A stretch of DNA of 64,000 bases, taken from an uncultured Eubacteriales bacterium (GTDB lineage: Bacteria; Bacillota; Clostridia; Christensenellales; Borkfalkiaceae). Each line of letters begins with the position of its first letter. The stretch's first letter is position 1. A program made the position numbers and the translations under genes. The notes beneath the pieces are model-generated. The model was given only the letters and a program-made list of their open reading frames with translations, was not told the DNA's origin and did no database searches. Below are positions 55,312 through 63,933 of this stretch, in pieces. The stretch covers positions 1 to 64,000 of the forward strand of contig CASELQ010000003.1 in the NCBI GenBank assembly GCA_949288785.1. The letters run 5' to 3'.

Positions 55312-55449
55312 GACTATATTCACACCTGAAAGTGCTGAATCTGAAAGCGCCGACATAAAATTTTGCCGCACAATTAAAGCGGACGTCCGGCAATACAGCC
55401 GCTATATTTTTTAGCGGACGGCATTTCCGTTTGGAAAAATATAAGGCTT

Positions 55450-55908
55450 TTACATTTTATGAACGTACATTCTTAAATTCTCGCCCGAATCGTCGCACAT
55501 ATCAAACAAATATTGCCATCCGTACTTCTCGTAAAAAGAGGAAAGGGAAGTGATAAGATACAGCGTTTTTATTCCTCGTTTTGCCATATCCGTGCACGCA
55601 TAATCTAACAGCGCGCCCGCTATGCCTCTGTTTCTGTGCTCCTTTTCGGTGTAAACGGCGCATACGTTGGGCGTAAGGTCCTTTCGTGCGTGAAAGTCGT
55701 TTTCAATAACGCCTAATTCGGCTATTATTTTATCCTTGCTTACGGCAACATACCATTGCGGCACAGGGCTTTTCCCGTATATACATTCCGTTATTCTTTT
55801 TTCATACTCGTTTTCGGGAATATTCCATTTTTCCGCAAACCACGCCGCGGCGCCGTCCTTTAACGAAGGAATATCGCAAAGGCGGAATATCTCATAGTCC
55901 TTTTTCAT
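55450..55908 (-). CDS. GNAT-family N-acetyltransferase
   Basis: A 152-residue acetyltransferase. The acetyl-CoA loop is in CAVYTEKEHRNRGIAGALLDYA (about 88-109; the R-x-x-G-x-A type is NRGIAG), followed by YLITSLSSFYEKYGWQYL, the usual motif B. No substrate is indicated. It is on the minus strand, convergent with the ROK-like gene and 53 bases downstream of the COG2509 gene. There is no good ribosome binding site before the ATG at 55908. Confidence 0.87.
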   Translation of the reverse strand: MKKDYEIFRLCDIPSLKDGAAAWFAEKWNIPENEYEKRITECIYGKSPVPQWYVAVSKDKIIAELGVIENDFHARKDLTPNVCAVYTEKEHRNRGIAGALLDYACTDMAKRGIKTLYLITSLSSFYEKYGWQYLFDMCDDSGENLRMYVHKM

Positions 55909-55925
55909 AAATCAATTTAATAACT

Positions 55926-55949
55926 CGGCGCCGCAAATATACGGCGCCG
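55926..55949 (-). terminator. GC hairpin between COG2509 gene and acetyltransferase
   Basis: CGGCGCCG (55926-55933) and CGGCGCCG (55942-55949), each self-palindromic, pair around an eight-base loop. On the minus strand it sits just after the FAD-enzyme stop and is followed by AGTTATTAAATT, so it could attenuate the acetyltransferase gene. Confidence 0.45.
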
Positions 55950-55961
55950 TGCATAAACAAA

Positions 55962-57332
55962 TTATTCATCTTCCGCAATCTTTCTTGCCACGAAAACGCC
56001 GCTTGCCGAAGCGTGCGAAAGGGAATGGGTAACGCCGCTCCCGTCGCCTATAACGTAAAGCCCCTTTAATTTGGTTTGAAGATTTTTATCGATCTCCACC
56101 TGCATGTTATAAAACTTTACTTCCACGCCGTACAGCAAAGTATCGTCGTTGGCGGTACCCGGGGCAATTTTATCAAGCGCGTAAATCATCTCTATTATCC
56201 CGTCCAAAATACGCTTAGGCAGCACCAGCGAAAGATCTCCGGGAGTGGCTGAAAGGGTGGGGACGGTTACGTTTTCTTCAATGCGTTTTTCCGTGCTGCG
56301 CCTGCCGCGTATGAGATCTCCGAACCGCTGTACTATAACTCCGCCGCCCAGCATATTGGAAAGGCGGGCAATGCTCTCGGCATAACCGTTGCTGTCCTTA
56401 AAAGGCTCGGAAAAGTGTTTTGCCACGAGAAGCGCAAAATTTGTGTTGCGGGTTTTTTTGGCGGGATCTTCAAAACTGTGCCCGTTAACCGTTACTATCC
56501 CGTTGGTGTTTTCGTTTACCACTATTCCGTTAGGGTTCATGCAGAACGTGCGCACGTTGTCTTCAAACTTTTCGGTTCTGTAAACTATTTTGCTCTCGTA
56601 AAGCTCATCGGTAAGCGTGGAAAAGATCTCCGCGGGAAGTTCCACCCTCACGCCTATATCCACGCGATTTGATTTCGTGGGAATATTAAGTTTTTTGCAA
56701 AGACTTTCCATCCAGCTGCTCCCGCTCCTGCCTACGGATATTATACAGTCAGTACAGGTATGTTCGCCGTTCTTTGCAATGACGGTAAACCCGTGTTCCT
56801 GCTTTTTGATGTCGGTAACGGGGCAGTCAAAGAAAAAGTCCGCTTTGTCTTTTATCTCTTCGTAAAAATTTTTAAGCACGATATAATTTTTATCCGTGCC
56901 GAGGTGCCGCACCTTTGCTTCGAGAAGGTTTAATTTATTTTGCAGGCAGAGTTTTTTTAAATGAGTGCCCGCCGTCGAATACATTCGCGTGCCTTCTCCG
57001 CCGTATTGCATATTGATATGATCCACATATTCCATAAGCTCAATGGCCTCTTTTTTGCCTATGAACTCGTGCAAGGTGCCGCCGAAATCATTGGTGATAT
57101 TGTATTTTCCGTCGGAAAAGGCGCCCGCGCCGCCGAATCCGGACATTATGGAGCAGGTTTTGCAGGATATGCAGCTCTTTATTTTTTTGCCGTCTATGGG
57201 GCATTTCCTGAACTCTAAGGAATGCCCGGCCTCGAACACGGCAACCTTAAATTGCGGCTTTAATTTTGTAAGCTCGTATGCGGCAAATATCCCGCCGGGC
57301 CCCGCACCTACTATGATAACGTCGTACTTCAT
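55962..57332 (-). CDS. COG2509-type FAD-dependent dehydrogenase
   Basis: A 456-residue flavoprotein. The N-terminal dinucleotide loop GAGPGGIFAAYEL is at 8-20, followed by a Cys-containing segment (CPIDGKKIKSCISCKTCSIMSGFGGAGAFSDGKYN) with four to five Cys that could bind a metal or be redox active, and a C-terminal GDGSGVTHSLSHASASGV that completes the FAD site. This matches the uncharacterised COG2509 dehydrogenases; the substrate is unknown. GGAGGA precedes the ATG at 57332. Confidence 0.85.
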   Translation of the reverse strand: MKYDVIIVGAGPGGIFAAYELTKLKPQFKVAVFEAGHSLEFRKCPIDGKKIKSCISCKTCSIMSGFGGAGAFSDGKYNITNDFGGTLHEFIGKKEAIELMEYVDHINMQYGGEGTRMYSTAGTHLKKLCLQNKLNLLEAKVRHLGTDKNYIVLKNFYEEIKDKADFFFDCPVTDIKKQEHGFTVIAKNGEHTCTDCIISVGRSGSSWMESLCKKLNIPTKSNRVDIGVRVELPAEIFSTLTDELYESKIVYRTEKFEDNVRTFCMNPNGIVVNENTNGIVTVNGHSFEDPAKKTRNTNFALLVAKHFSEPFKDSNGYAESIARLSNMLGGGVIVQRFGDLIRGRRSTEKRIEENVTVPTLSATPGDLSLVLPKRILDGIIEMIYALDKIAPGTANDDTLLYGVEVKFYNMQVEIDKNLQTKLKGLYVIGDGSGVTHSLSHASASGVFVARKIAEDE

Positions 57333-57417
57333 TTTTTCCTCCGATATAAAACCTTATCAATTATATCACGGAAACTTATTTTTTTCAATTAAATAACCGA
57401 AAATATTATCGGTACTC

Positions 57418-57445
57418 TTGATTTTTGGAAAATATCGGGTATAAT
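57418..57445 (+). promoter_or_regulatory. Promoter of the mini FTR-like gene
   Basis: TTGATT (57418-57423), 16-base spacer, TATAAT (57440-57445) preceded by GGG. About 34 bases before the start codon. Confidence 0.5.
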
Positions 57446-57478
57446 AGTAACTGAATACAGGTAAAAAGAGGGCGTATC

Positions 57479-57679
57479 ATGAAGATAACTTTGAATCCGG
57501 ATAAAGAAGTGGTGAGAACCGTACGCGAAGGGCTTATAAAAAAGGGCGGTTACTGTCCGTGCCGGCTGCAAAAGACCGAGGAATATAAATGTATGTGCAA
57601 GGAATTCCGCGATCAAATAGCCGACCCGAATTTCGAGGGGTTTTGCCATTGCAGACTGTTCTATAAATCAAAAGGCTGA
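57479..57679 (+). CDS. Mini ferredoxin-thioredoxin reductase catalytic-chain-like protein
   Basis: A 66-residue protein with three Cys-x-Cys pairs: CPC (26-28), CMC (38-40) and CHC (56-58). These are the CPC/CPC/CHC hallmarks of the ferredoxin:thioredoxin reductase catalytic chain, where four Cys bind a 4Fe-4S cluster and two form the active disulfide. Spacing here is nine and fifteen residues, shifted from the plant-type sixteen and eight, and the protein is shorter than plant chains. No variable-chain gene is nearby. It probably passes electrons from ferredoxin to a thiol partner. Own promoter, weak RBS. Confidence 0.82.
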   Translation: MKITLNPDKEVVRTVREGLIKKGGYCPCRLQKTEEYKCMCKEFRDQIADPNFEGFCHCRLFYKSKG

Positions 57680-57733
57680 ATTTTCCGTATAAATAATTTT
57701 CCGTGAAGAACGGTTAAAACGTAGCAAAAATAA

Positions 57734-57762
57734 CTGACAAAGTTTTTTTAATGTTGTATAAT
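57734..57762 (+). promoter_or_regulatory. Sigma-A-type promoter of the RpiB-like gene
   Basis: CTGACA (57734-57739), 17-base spacer, TATAAT (57757-57762), 46 bases before the start codon. Confidence 0.65.
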
Positions 57763-57808
57763 GTGTTCAGGCGATTAAATAGTTAAATAAATAAAAGGGG
57801 CTTATAAT

Positions 57809-58390
57809 ATGAAAACAGTTAAAGACAAGTATCTGGTTGTAGGTGCGGATTTTGCAGGATTTCCGTTAAAAGAAGCGGTATGCGAACATCTCAGGAAAAA
57901 GGGGTGGAAAATAACCGACCTCGGCGTAACCAAGGACAGCGACCCCAACGACACGGAGAATATGTTCCACAGAGTGGGGTTAAGGGTCGGCAGTAAAATT
58001 TCCGAAGGGGAATTTGAAAGGGCTCTCATATTCTGCGGCACGGGTATGGGAATACATATTGCCGCAAGTAAATGCCCTCACGTTCATGCGGGCGTTGTGG
58101 AAAGCGTGCCCGCCGCGCTGCGTGCTATTACGGGGAACGGGGTAAACGTGCTTGCCATGGGCGCTTTTTACGTTGCACCGCAGATGGGGTGCGACATTGC
58201 GGACGCATATCTGCACGCAGACCTCGGCACGGGATACGAATGGTGGCATAATTTTTACGAATTCCATAAGCTTGCCATAGACGAGCTTGAAGCTTTCAAT
58301 TATGAAGAATACAAAAAGAACGGGTTTAAGGTAAAACATCTCGGAGATTACGACCTTACACTCGAAGACAAGCCGGAAGAATTGATGTAA
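57809..58390 (+). CDS. RpiB/LacAB-family sugar-phosphate isomerase
   Basis: Aldose-ketose phosphate isomerase of the RpiB fold, 193 residues, longer than the usual 145-160 because of a C-terminal extension. It has the GADFAGFPLKEAV start (usual form GSDHAG; His replaced by Phe), and FCGTGMGIHIAASKCPHVHAG with the catalytic Cys. The ring-opening His positions differ from ribose-5-phosphate isomerase B, so a tetrose, apiose-type or other sugar phosphate is possible. AAAAGGGG precedes the ATG. Own promoter and a strong terminator make it monocistronic, next to the rhamnose genes. Confidence 0.85.
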   Translation: MKTVKDKYLVVGADFAGFPLKEAVCEHLRKKGWKITDLGVTKDSDPNDTENMFHRVGLRVGSKISEGEFERALIFCGTGMGIHIAASKCPHVHAGVVESVPAALRAITGNGVNVLAMGAFYVAPQMGCDIADAYLHADLGTGYEWWHNFYEFHKLAIDELEAFNYEEYKKNGFKVKHLGDYDLTLEDKPEELM

Positions 58391-58442
58391 TTACGTAAAG
58401 ATACGCCCCGCAGAATCGGGGCGTATCTTTACGTAACTGTTT
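58391..58442 (+). terminator. Strong intrinsic terminator after the RpiB-like gene
   Basis: A perfect 20-bp stem (58391-58410 with 58417-58436) and six-base loop, followed by CTGTTTTTT. It begins directly after the stop codon. Confidence 0.93.
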
Positions 58443-58552
58443 TTTGACCGCTTATAACAATTATATCCCGCTTTAAATAAAAGAAATAATCTTTCCGTCT
58501 CTGCAGTTGACAGGAGCGGTGTGCAGTTATGTTTATTTTACTTTATTTTCTA

Positions 58553-58589
58553 CAAACGTTTGACTAAAACTTTTTAAATTTGGTATTAT
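58553..58589 (+). promoter_or_regulatory. Rhamnose operon promoter with palindromic operator
   Basis: TTGACT (58560-58565), 18-base spacer, TATTAT (58584-58589). The palindrome CAAACGTTTG (58553-58562), centred on CG, overlaps the -35 as a LacI-type operator would; it only partly matches the CcpA cre consensus. No regulator gene is in the window. Confidence 0.55.
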
Positions 58590-58640
58590 ATAAATACTGA
58601 GTTTTTTAAAAAATTTACAACTCGATTTTCGGAGAAGACA

Positions 58641-61508
58641 ATGAAAAAAATAACAGAGGTGCTCTGCGGCAGCGCTGTTGACAAATACAGGCCGATACCT
58701 TTTTGGAGCTGGAACGACAAGCTGACGCCTGAGGAACTGAAAAAACAAATCTGCTGGATGAAAAAACAGGGGTTCGGCGGTTTTTTTATGCACGCAAGGG
58801 CGGGACTGCTTACCGAATATCTCAGTGATGACTGGTTTGAATGTATTTCGGCTTCTGTCGATGAGGGAAAAAAAGAGGGGCTTACCTGCTGGGCTTACGA
58901 TGAAAACGGCTGGCCGAGCGGTTTTGTGGGCGGAAAACTTTTGGAAGATCCGGACAATTGCGACAGATTTCTTTCTTACAATACGGGCGAATTTGACCCG
59001 GAGGCACTCGTTTCATACCTTATTACAGAGGATAAAATAATAAGGGCTTCGGAAGGCGGAAAGGGCGAATATTTAAACGTATACGAGCATATTTCCGTTT
59101 CCACCGCCGATATTTTAAACGGCGAAGTTGTAGATAAATTTTTAAATCTTACTCACGAGCAGTATCTTAAAAGGCTGGGCGGCGAATTCGGAAAGTTAGA
59201 GGGCTTTTTTACGGATGAGCCTCAGTATTATCGCGCAAAACACGCATACACGCGCGTCCTGCCCGCGTATTTTAAAGAGCAGTACGGAGAAGATGTTTTA
59301 GACAGCCTCGGGCTTATGTTCGTTGAAAAGGAAGGTTACAGGGCGTTCAGATATAAGTATTGGAAGAGCATGCAGGCCTTAATGCTCAAAAATTTTGCCG
59401 AAAAGGTTTATTCGTGGTGCGACGGACACGGAGTAAAGCTTACCGGGCATTACGTTGAGGAAACAAGGCTGGAATATCAGAACGTATGTTGCGGAGGAGT
59501 TATGCCGTTTTATGAATTCGAGCATATACCGGGGGTGGACCACTTAGGCCGCGAACCTTCCGCTCCGGCGGCTCCGAAACAGGTTTCTTCCGTAGCGGCG
59601 CAGCTCGGAAAAAAACAGGTTCTTACCGAAACGTTCGGTTGCGGCGGTTGGGGAATTACCCCGCGCGAACTGAAAATAAACGCCGAAAGCCAGTTTGTAA
59701 ACGGCGTCAATCTTATGTGTCAGCATCTCCTTCCGTATTCTGAAAGGGGGCAGAGAAAGCGCGATTATCCAGCACATTTTTCATGGGTAAACCCATGGGT
59801 GAGAAAAGATTTTAAGTCTTTCAACGATTACTTTGCACGCCTTGGGTACCTTCTCGGCGAAAGCACGGAAGAGGTAAAAACCGCCGTATTCTGCCCGATG
59901 AGGAGTATGTATTTTTATTTTAAGCGCGCGGAATTCGATGCGGGTACGAATTTGGCATGCAAGGAAATAGAAATCTCTTATCAAAATCTCGTTAAAAAAC
60001 TTTCGGCAATGCAGCTGCCTTACCATATTGCCGATGAAACGGTTATGGAAAAGCATGCCGCCGTTAAAGACGGAAAACTTATAATAGGGCAGTGCGCGTA
60101 TACATATCTTATTTTTCCAAAAACCGTTACCATGGACAGGGCAACCAAAAAACTTGTCGATGAGTTTATCGCTCAGGGCGGCAGAATTCTTTTTACGGAC
60201 GGCGTGCCGGAATATCTCGAAGGAGAACCGTGCAATTACGGATATTCGAGTAATATTGTTTTAGATGAAATAGTAGCGGACGGAGAATATTGCGTAGACG
60301 ATAACTGCACCGCGGTTCAGTCGGTAATGAGAGAGATAGGCGGCAGAAAGTTTATTTTTGCCGTTAACCTTGATAATAAAAAAGATTATACTTTGACTTT
60401 CTCGGGCAACTTCTCAAGTTTTGTAAGGCTTGACCTTGAAACTCTCGAAACCAAAAAAATGTCCACACGCGTGCATTTTCACCCGGGTGAGTCTTTTGTG
60501 CTCTTTTTGTCAAACGAGCGGGCGGAGCCGGCGAATGAGTTGCCCGAGTTTAGCTTTAAGGCGCCTTATAAAGTCGTGCGTTCCAGCGGTAACTATATGC
60601 TTTTGGATAAGCTTTCATATTCTCTTGACGGAGTGAATTATTCCGAACCGTTAAGGTACATGGGAGTATTCAACGAACTTCTTGAAAAGCGCCATAACGG
60701 GGCAGTCTATCTTAAATATGAGTTTACCGCCGATTATGTGCCTGATAATATCAGTTTCCTCGCGGAGGATATGCACAACGAATATTGCGAGGTGAACGGG
60801 CACAGAGTGGCGTTCGGCGGACATTCGGATTTTGAGCGCGCCGTTCTGCGTGCCGATATATCCGGTTATGTGAAAAAGGGGAAAAACAGCGTTATAATAA
60901 AGATCAATTTTTATGAAAGCGACCGTGTATATTATGTTCTTTTCGGCGAGAACGTTACCGAAAGCCTTAAAAACTGCCTTGCTTACGACACCACGATAGA
61001 GGCTTGTTATTTGCAGGGTGATTTCGGCGTATATTCCCGTAAAGATTTTATTCCGGGCAAAACCGATAACATATTGATAGGCGAAGATTTTTATATAGGC
61101 GAGCCGAAAGCTTTTGTAACCGACCTTGTAAAAGACGGGTATCCGTTCTTTGCGGGCGATATAACGTTAAAGACCTCTTTTATAAGCGACGGAAACCCCG
61201 CCGTCTTGAAACTTTCCGGCAATTATTGCCTTTGCGACCTTGTTATAAACGGCAAAAAGGTCAAAAAATCTTATTTTGCGGACATGGCGGATGTTACGGG
61301 ATATCTGAAACAAGGCGAAAACCTTGCGGAGATAACGCTGTATTCGGGAAACAGGAATCTTTTGGGACCCTTGCATTTCAAAGAAACAGAAGAACCCACC
61401 GGAGTCGGGCCGTATACTTTTGAACTGCCCGGAACATGGAAGAACGGTATAAGCAGTGAGGAACGAAATAATTATGCCTTCGTAAGATTCGGCTTGTTCG
61501 ACAACTGA
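58641..61508 (+). CDS. GH106-like glycoside hydrolase, probable alpha-L-rhamnosidase
   Basis: A 955-residue carbohydrate hydrolase. The start has PFWSWND (20-26), MKKQGFGGFFMHARAGL (about 40-56) and YDENGWPSG (86-94), the typical N-terminal barrel of GH106-type enzymes, then FFTDEPQYY near 190. The C-terminal third holds beta-sandwich domains (EYCEVNGHRV, then FKAPYKVV-type strands) of the galactose-binding kind. There is no signal peptide, so it acts in the cytoplasm on imported rhamnosides. rhaA follows after 61 bases, which supports rhamnose release. Family assignment is from pattern only. TCGGAG precedes the ATG. Confidence 0.78.
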   Translation: MKKITEVLCGSAVDKYRPIPFWSWNDKLTPEELKKQICWMKKQGFGGFFMHARAGLLTEYLSDDWFECISASVDEGKKEGLTCWAYDENGWPSGFVGGKLLEDPDNCDRFLSYNTGEFDPEALVSYLITEDKIIRASEGGKGEYLNVYEHISVSTADILNGEVVDKFLNLTHEQYLKRLGGEFGKLEGFFTDEPQYYRAKHAYTRVLPAYFKEQYGEDVLDSLGLMFVEKEGYRAFRYKYWKSMQALMLKNFAEKVYSWCDGHGVKLTGHYVEETRLEYQNVCCGGVMPFYEFEHIPGVDHLGREPSAPAAPKQVSSVAAQLGKKQVLTETFGCGGWGITPRELKINAESQFVNGVNLMCQHLLPYSERGQRKRDYPAHFSWVNPWVRKDFKSFNDYFARLGYLLGESTEEVKTAVFCPMRSMYFYFKRAEFDAGTNLACKEIEISYQNLVKKLSAMQLPYHIADETVMEKHAAVKDGKLIIGQCAYTYLIFPKTVTMDRATKKLVDEFIAQGGRILFTDGVPEYLEGEPCNYGYSSNIVLDEIVADGEYCVDDNCTAVQSVMREIGGRKFIFAVNLDNKKDYTLTFSGNFSSFVRLDLETLETKKMSTRVHFHPGESFVLFLSNERAEPANELPEFSFKAPYKVVRSSGNYMLLDKLSYSLDGVNYSEPLRYMGVFNELLEKRHNGAVYLKYEFTADYVPDNISFLAEDMHNEYCEVNGHRVAFGGHSDFERAVLRADISGYVKKGKNSVIIKINFYESDRVYYVLFGENVTESLKNCLAYDTTIEACYLQGDFGVYSRKDFIPGKTDNILIGEDFYIGEPKAFVTDLVKDGYPFFAGDITLKTSFISDGNPAVLKLSGNYCLCDLVINGKKVKKSYFADMADVTGYLKQGENLAEITLYSGNRNLLGPLHFKETEEPTGVGPYTFELPGTWKNGISSEERNNYAFVRFGLFDN

Positions 61509-61569
61509 AAACAAAGAATATTTTGAAAATATTATATAAAAAATAAAAACTAAAAAGGCGGTTAAAATC

Positions 61570-62811
61570 ATGAGCAATTTTAATGAAGCAAAAGCAGTTT
61601 TCAAACGTTACGGCGTAGACGTGGAGAAGGCGCTTGAAGAGCTTGCCTCCATTCCCGTTTCGCTGCACTGCTGGCAGGGGGACGACGTTACGGGTTTCGA
61701 TCACGACGGACCTCTTACCGGCGGTATACAAACTACGGGCAATTATCCCGGGAGAGCGCGTACTCCCGAAGAACTTATGGCGGACCTCGACCAGGTAATA
61801 AAGCTTGTTCCCGGCGCCAAAAAGATAAACGTTCACGCCTGTTATGCAATCTTTGAAAAGGGTGAATTTGTCGACAGGGATAAAATAGAACCCAGACACT
61901 TTAAAAAATGGGTGGAATTTGCCAAAAAACACGGTATGGGGCTGGATTTTAACCCCACCTTCTTTTCTCATCCCATGGCGGCAAGCGGGCTTACGCTTTC
62001 CTCGCCGGATGAAACAGTAAGAGAGTTCTGGATAAATCACGGAAGAGCGTGCGTTAAGATCTCGGAATATTTTGCTAAAGAAACGGGTATTCCCTGCGTA
62101 ATGAATATCTGGACGGGAGACGGGTTAAAAGACGTACCCGCCGACAGGTTGGGGCCGCGCCTTCGCTATAAAGACTCTATAGATAAGATATTGGCAGATT
62201 ACGATAAAAATCTGGTTAAGCCGTGTGTTGAAAGTAAAGTTTTCGGTATCGGCGTGGAGAGTTATACGGTCGGGAGCGCCGAATTTGCCCTTTCCTATGC
62301 GGCGAAAAAAGGCTGCCTGCCCCTTATGGATAACGGGCACTATCATCCTACCGAGTATGTTTCGGACAAAATATCCGCGCTGCTTGCCTTCTTCCCGGAG
62401 ATTGCGTTGCACGTAACCCGCCCGGTTCGCTGGGATTCCGATCACGTTGTGGCGTATGACGATGAAACGCGGGAGATAGCCAAGGAGATAGTGAGAAACG
62501 ACGCGATAAAAAGAGTTTATATAGCGCTTGACTATTTCGACGCCAGCATAAACAGGATAGCCGCATGGACCGTTGGCGCAAGAAACATGCAAAAAGCCCT
62601 TATGTACGCAGTCCTTCAACCGAATAGGCGCCTTAAAGAGTTGCAGGACGCAATGAATTATACAGAACTTTTCGTCTTGCAGGAAGAACTTAAAATGCTG
62701 CCTTACAGCGATATTTGGGAGGAATATTTAAGGCGGCAGGGCGTGCCGGGCGACGAATGGTTCGATATTGTGAAAAAATATGAAAAGGATGTTCTGTCCA
62801 AGAGAAAATAA
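61570..62811 (+). CDS. rhaA: L-rhamnose isomerase
   Basis: Converts L-rhamnose to L-rhamnulose, the first step of rhamnose use. The 413 residues match RhaA: HCWQGDDVTGFDHDGPLTGG near the start, LDFNPTFFSHP, MDNGHYHPTE and LHVTRPVRWDSDHVV, which supply the metal-binding and catalytic residues. An AAGGCGG precedes the ATG. It is the second gene of the operon. The next enzyme, rhamnulokinase, is not in this operon. Confidence 0.96.
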   Translation: MSNFNEAKAVFKRYGVDVEKALEELASIPVSLHCWQGDDVTGFDHDGPLTGGIQTTGNYPGRARTPEELMADLDQVIKLVPGAKKINVHACYAIFEKGEFVDRDKIEPRHFKKWVEFAKKHGMGLDFNPTFFSHPMAASGLTLSSPDETVREFWINHGRACVKISEYFAKETGIPCVMNIWTGDGLKDVPADRLGPRLRYKDSIDKILADYDKNLVKPCVESKVFGIGVESYTVGSAEFALSYAAKKGCLPLMDNGHYHPTEYVSDKISALLAFFPEIALHVTRPVRWDSDHVVAYDDETREIAKEIVRNDAIKRVYIALDYFDASINRIAAWTVGARNMQKALMYAVLQPNRRLKELQDAMNYTELFVLQEELKMLPYSDIWEEYLRRQGVPGDEWFDIVKKYEKDVLSKRK

Positions 62812-62841
62812 AAGTTTACTTTTTAGAGTTAAGGAGCTGAC

Positions 62842-63867
62842 ATGAAAGACACTATAAAAGAACTTATAGAAATATCTCAATATGCCGGTTGCCGTGCCGA
62901 TTACACGCAGGGCGGCGGCGGCAATACTTCGGTCAAAAACTACGAAAAGGGTATAATGCTCATAAAGGCATCCGGGTATCGGCTAAAAGATATAGACGAG
63001 ACAACCGCGTTTGTAGGGGTGGATCTGAAAAAAATATCCGATTACTATAACAGCGTAAATACTTCCGTAAAAAAAGATTACGAAAAAGAAAGTGCGGCGG
63101 TTTCGGCGGAATCGGTAATAGATCTGCCGGGGATAAAAACTTTAAGACCCAGTGTGGAAGTCGGTTTTCATTCTATACTTAAACAATACGTAATACACAC
63201 TCATTCGGTTTTTGCTAACATTCTCACTTGCAGCAAGGAGGGCGAAGCTATCGCAAAGGAAATTATTTCCGGCAAAGATTACGGCTTTATCTTCCTTCCG
63301 TATATAAATCCCGGGTTTGAACTGACGCTCGCCATGAAGCGCGGCATAGAAAAGTATGAGGCGGAAACGGGAAGATATCCCGAGGTCATTTTCATGAAAA
63401 ATCACGGACTTGTGATAAATGCAGACAGTGCCGCCCGCGCAATAAACCTTCATACCGACGTAAATGAAAGCATAAAGAAAAAATTCGGGTTAGAGGGGTT
63501 TGAGAAAGTTACGCTTATTCCCGAAAACAGCGGCTATATGTCCGCCACGGAAATTATATCGGACTTTATGAAGGGGAATAATCTCGATAAAGAGTATCTC
63601 GATAAATATCCGCTTTATCCGGATCAGCTGGTATACTTAAACAATATCCTTGCGCACTCTCCAGATACGCTTATAGTAAAGGACGGAAAAGTTTTTTATA
63701 ACACCGATATAAAACAGGCAACCACTTTAGAAGAAACGCTTGCCGCTTATCTGTTCGTGATAACAAACGTAAAAAAAGCGGGGCTTACTCTCGCCATAAT
63801 GAACGAGCAGGAAGTTTACTTTATCAATCACTGGGAAGCCGAAAAGTATCGCCGTTCGGTTAAATAG
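62842..63867 (+). CDS. Class II aldolase, probable rhamnulose-1-phosphate aldolase
   Basis: Metal-dependent aldolase that would split L-rhamnulose-1-phosphate into dihydroxyacetone phosphate and lactaldehyde. 341 residues, longer than the 274-residue E. coli RhaD. Features: TQGGGGNTSVK (22-32), KASGYRLKD, RPSVEVGFH with catalytic Glu106, HTH (119-121) and KNHG as zinc ligands. The pattern resembles the aldolase half of bifunctional RhaE-type proteins without the dehydrogenase half, so it may be a stand-alone version. AAGGAG precedes the ATG; 30 bases follow rhaA. Confidence 0.85.
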   Translation: MKDTIKELIEISQYAGCRADYTQGGGGNTSVKNYEKGIMLIKASGYRLKDIDETTAFVGVDLKKISDYYNSVNTSVKKDYEKESAAVSAESVIDLPGIKTLRPSVEVGFHSILKQYVIHTHSVFANILTCSKEGEAIAKEIISGKDYGFIFLPYINPGFELTLAMKRGIEKYEAETGRYPEVIFMKNHGLVINADSAARAINLHTDVNESIKKKFGLEGFEKVTLIPENSGYMSATEIISDFMKGNNLDKEYLDKYPLYPDQLVYLNNILAHSPDTLIVKDGKVFYNTDIKQATTLEETLAAYLFVITNVKKAGLTLAIMNEQEVYFINHWEAEKYRRSVK

Positions 63868-63873
63868 TATTTT

Positions 63874-63909
63874 TGCGCCTGTCTTTGTCAAGACAGGCGC
63901 ATTATATTT
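63874..63909 (+). terminator. Intrinsic terminator of the rhamnose operon
   Basis: TGCGCCTGTCTT (63874-63885) pairs exactly with 63890-63901 around TGTC, followed by TTATATTTT. It ends the operon before any rhaB-type kinase. Confidence 0.85.
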
Positions 63910-63933
63910 TATAAATAATTGAGAAAGATATAA

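Noticed and set aside
58551..58564. CcpA cre site in the rhamnose promoter
   Set aside because: Only the left half and centre fit the cre consensus; the right half has mismatches at the conserved CA, so a LacI-type local operator is the better reading.
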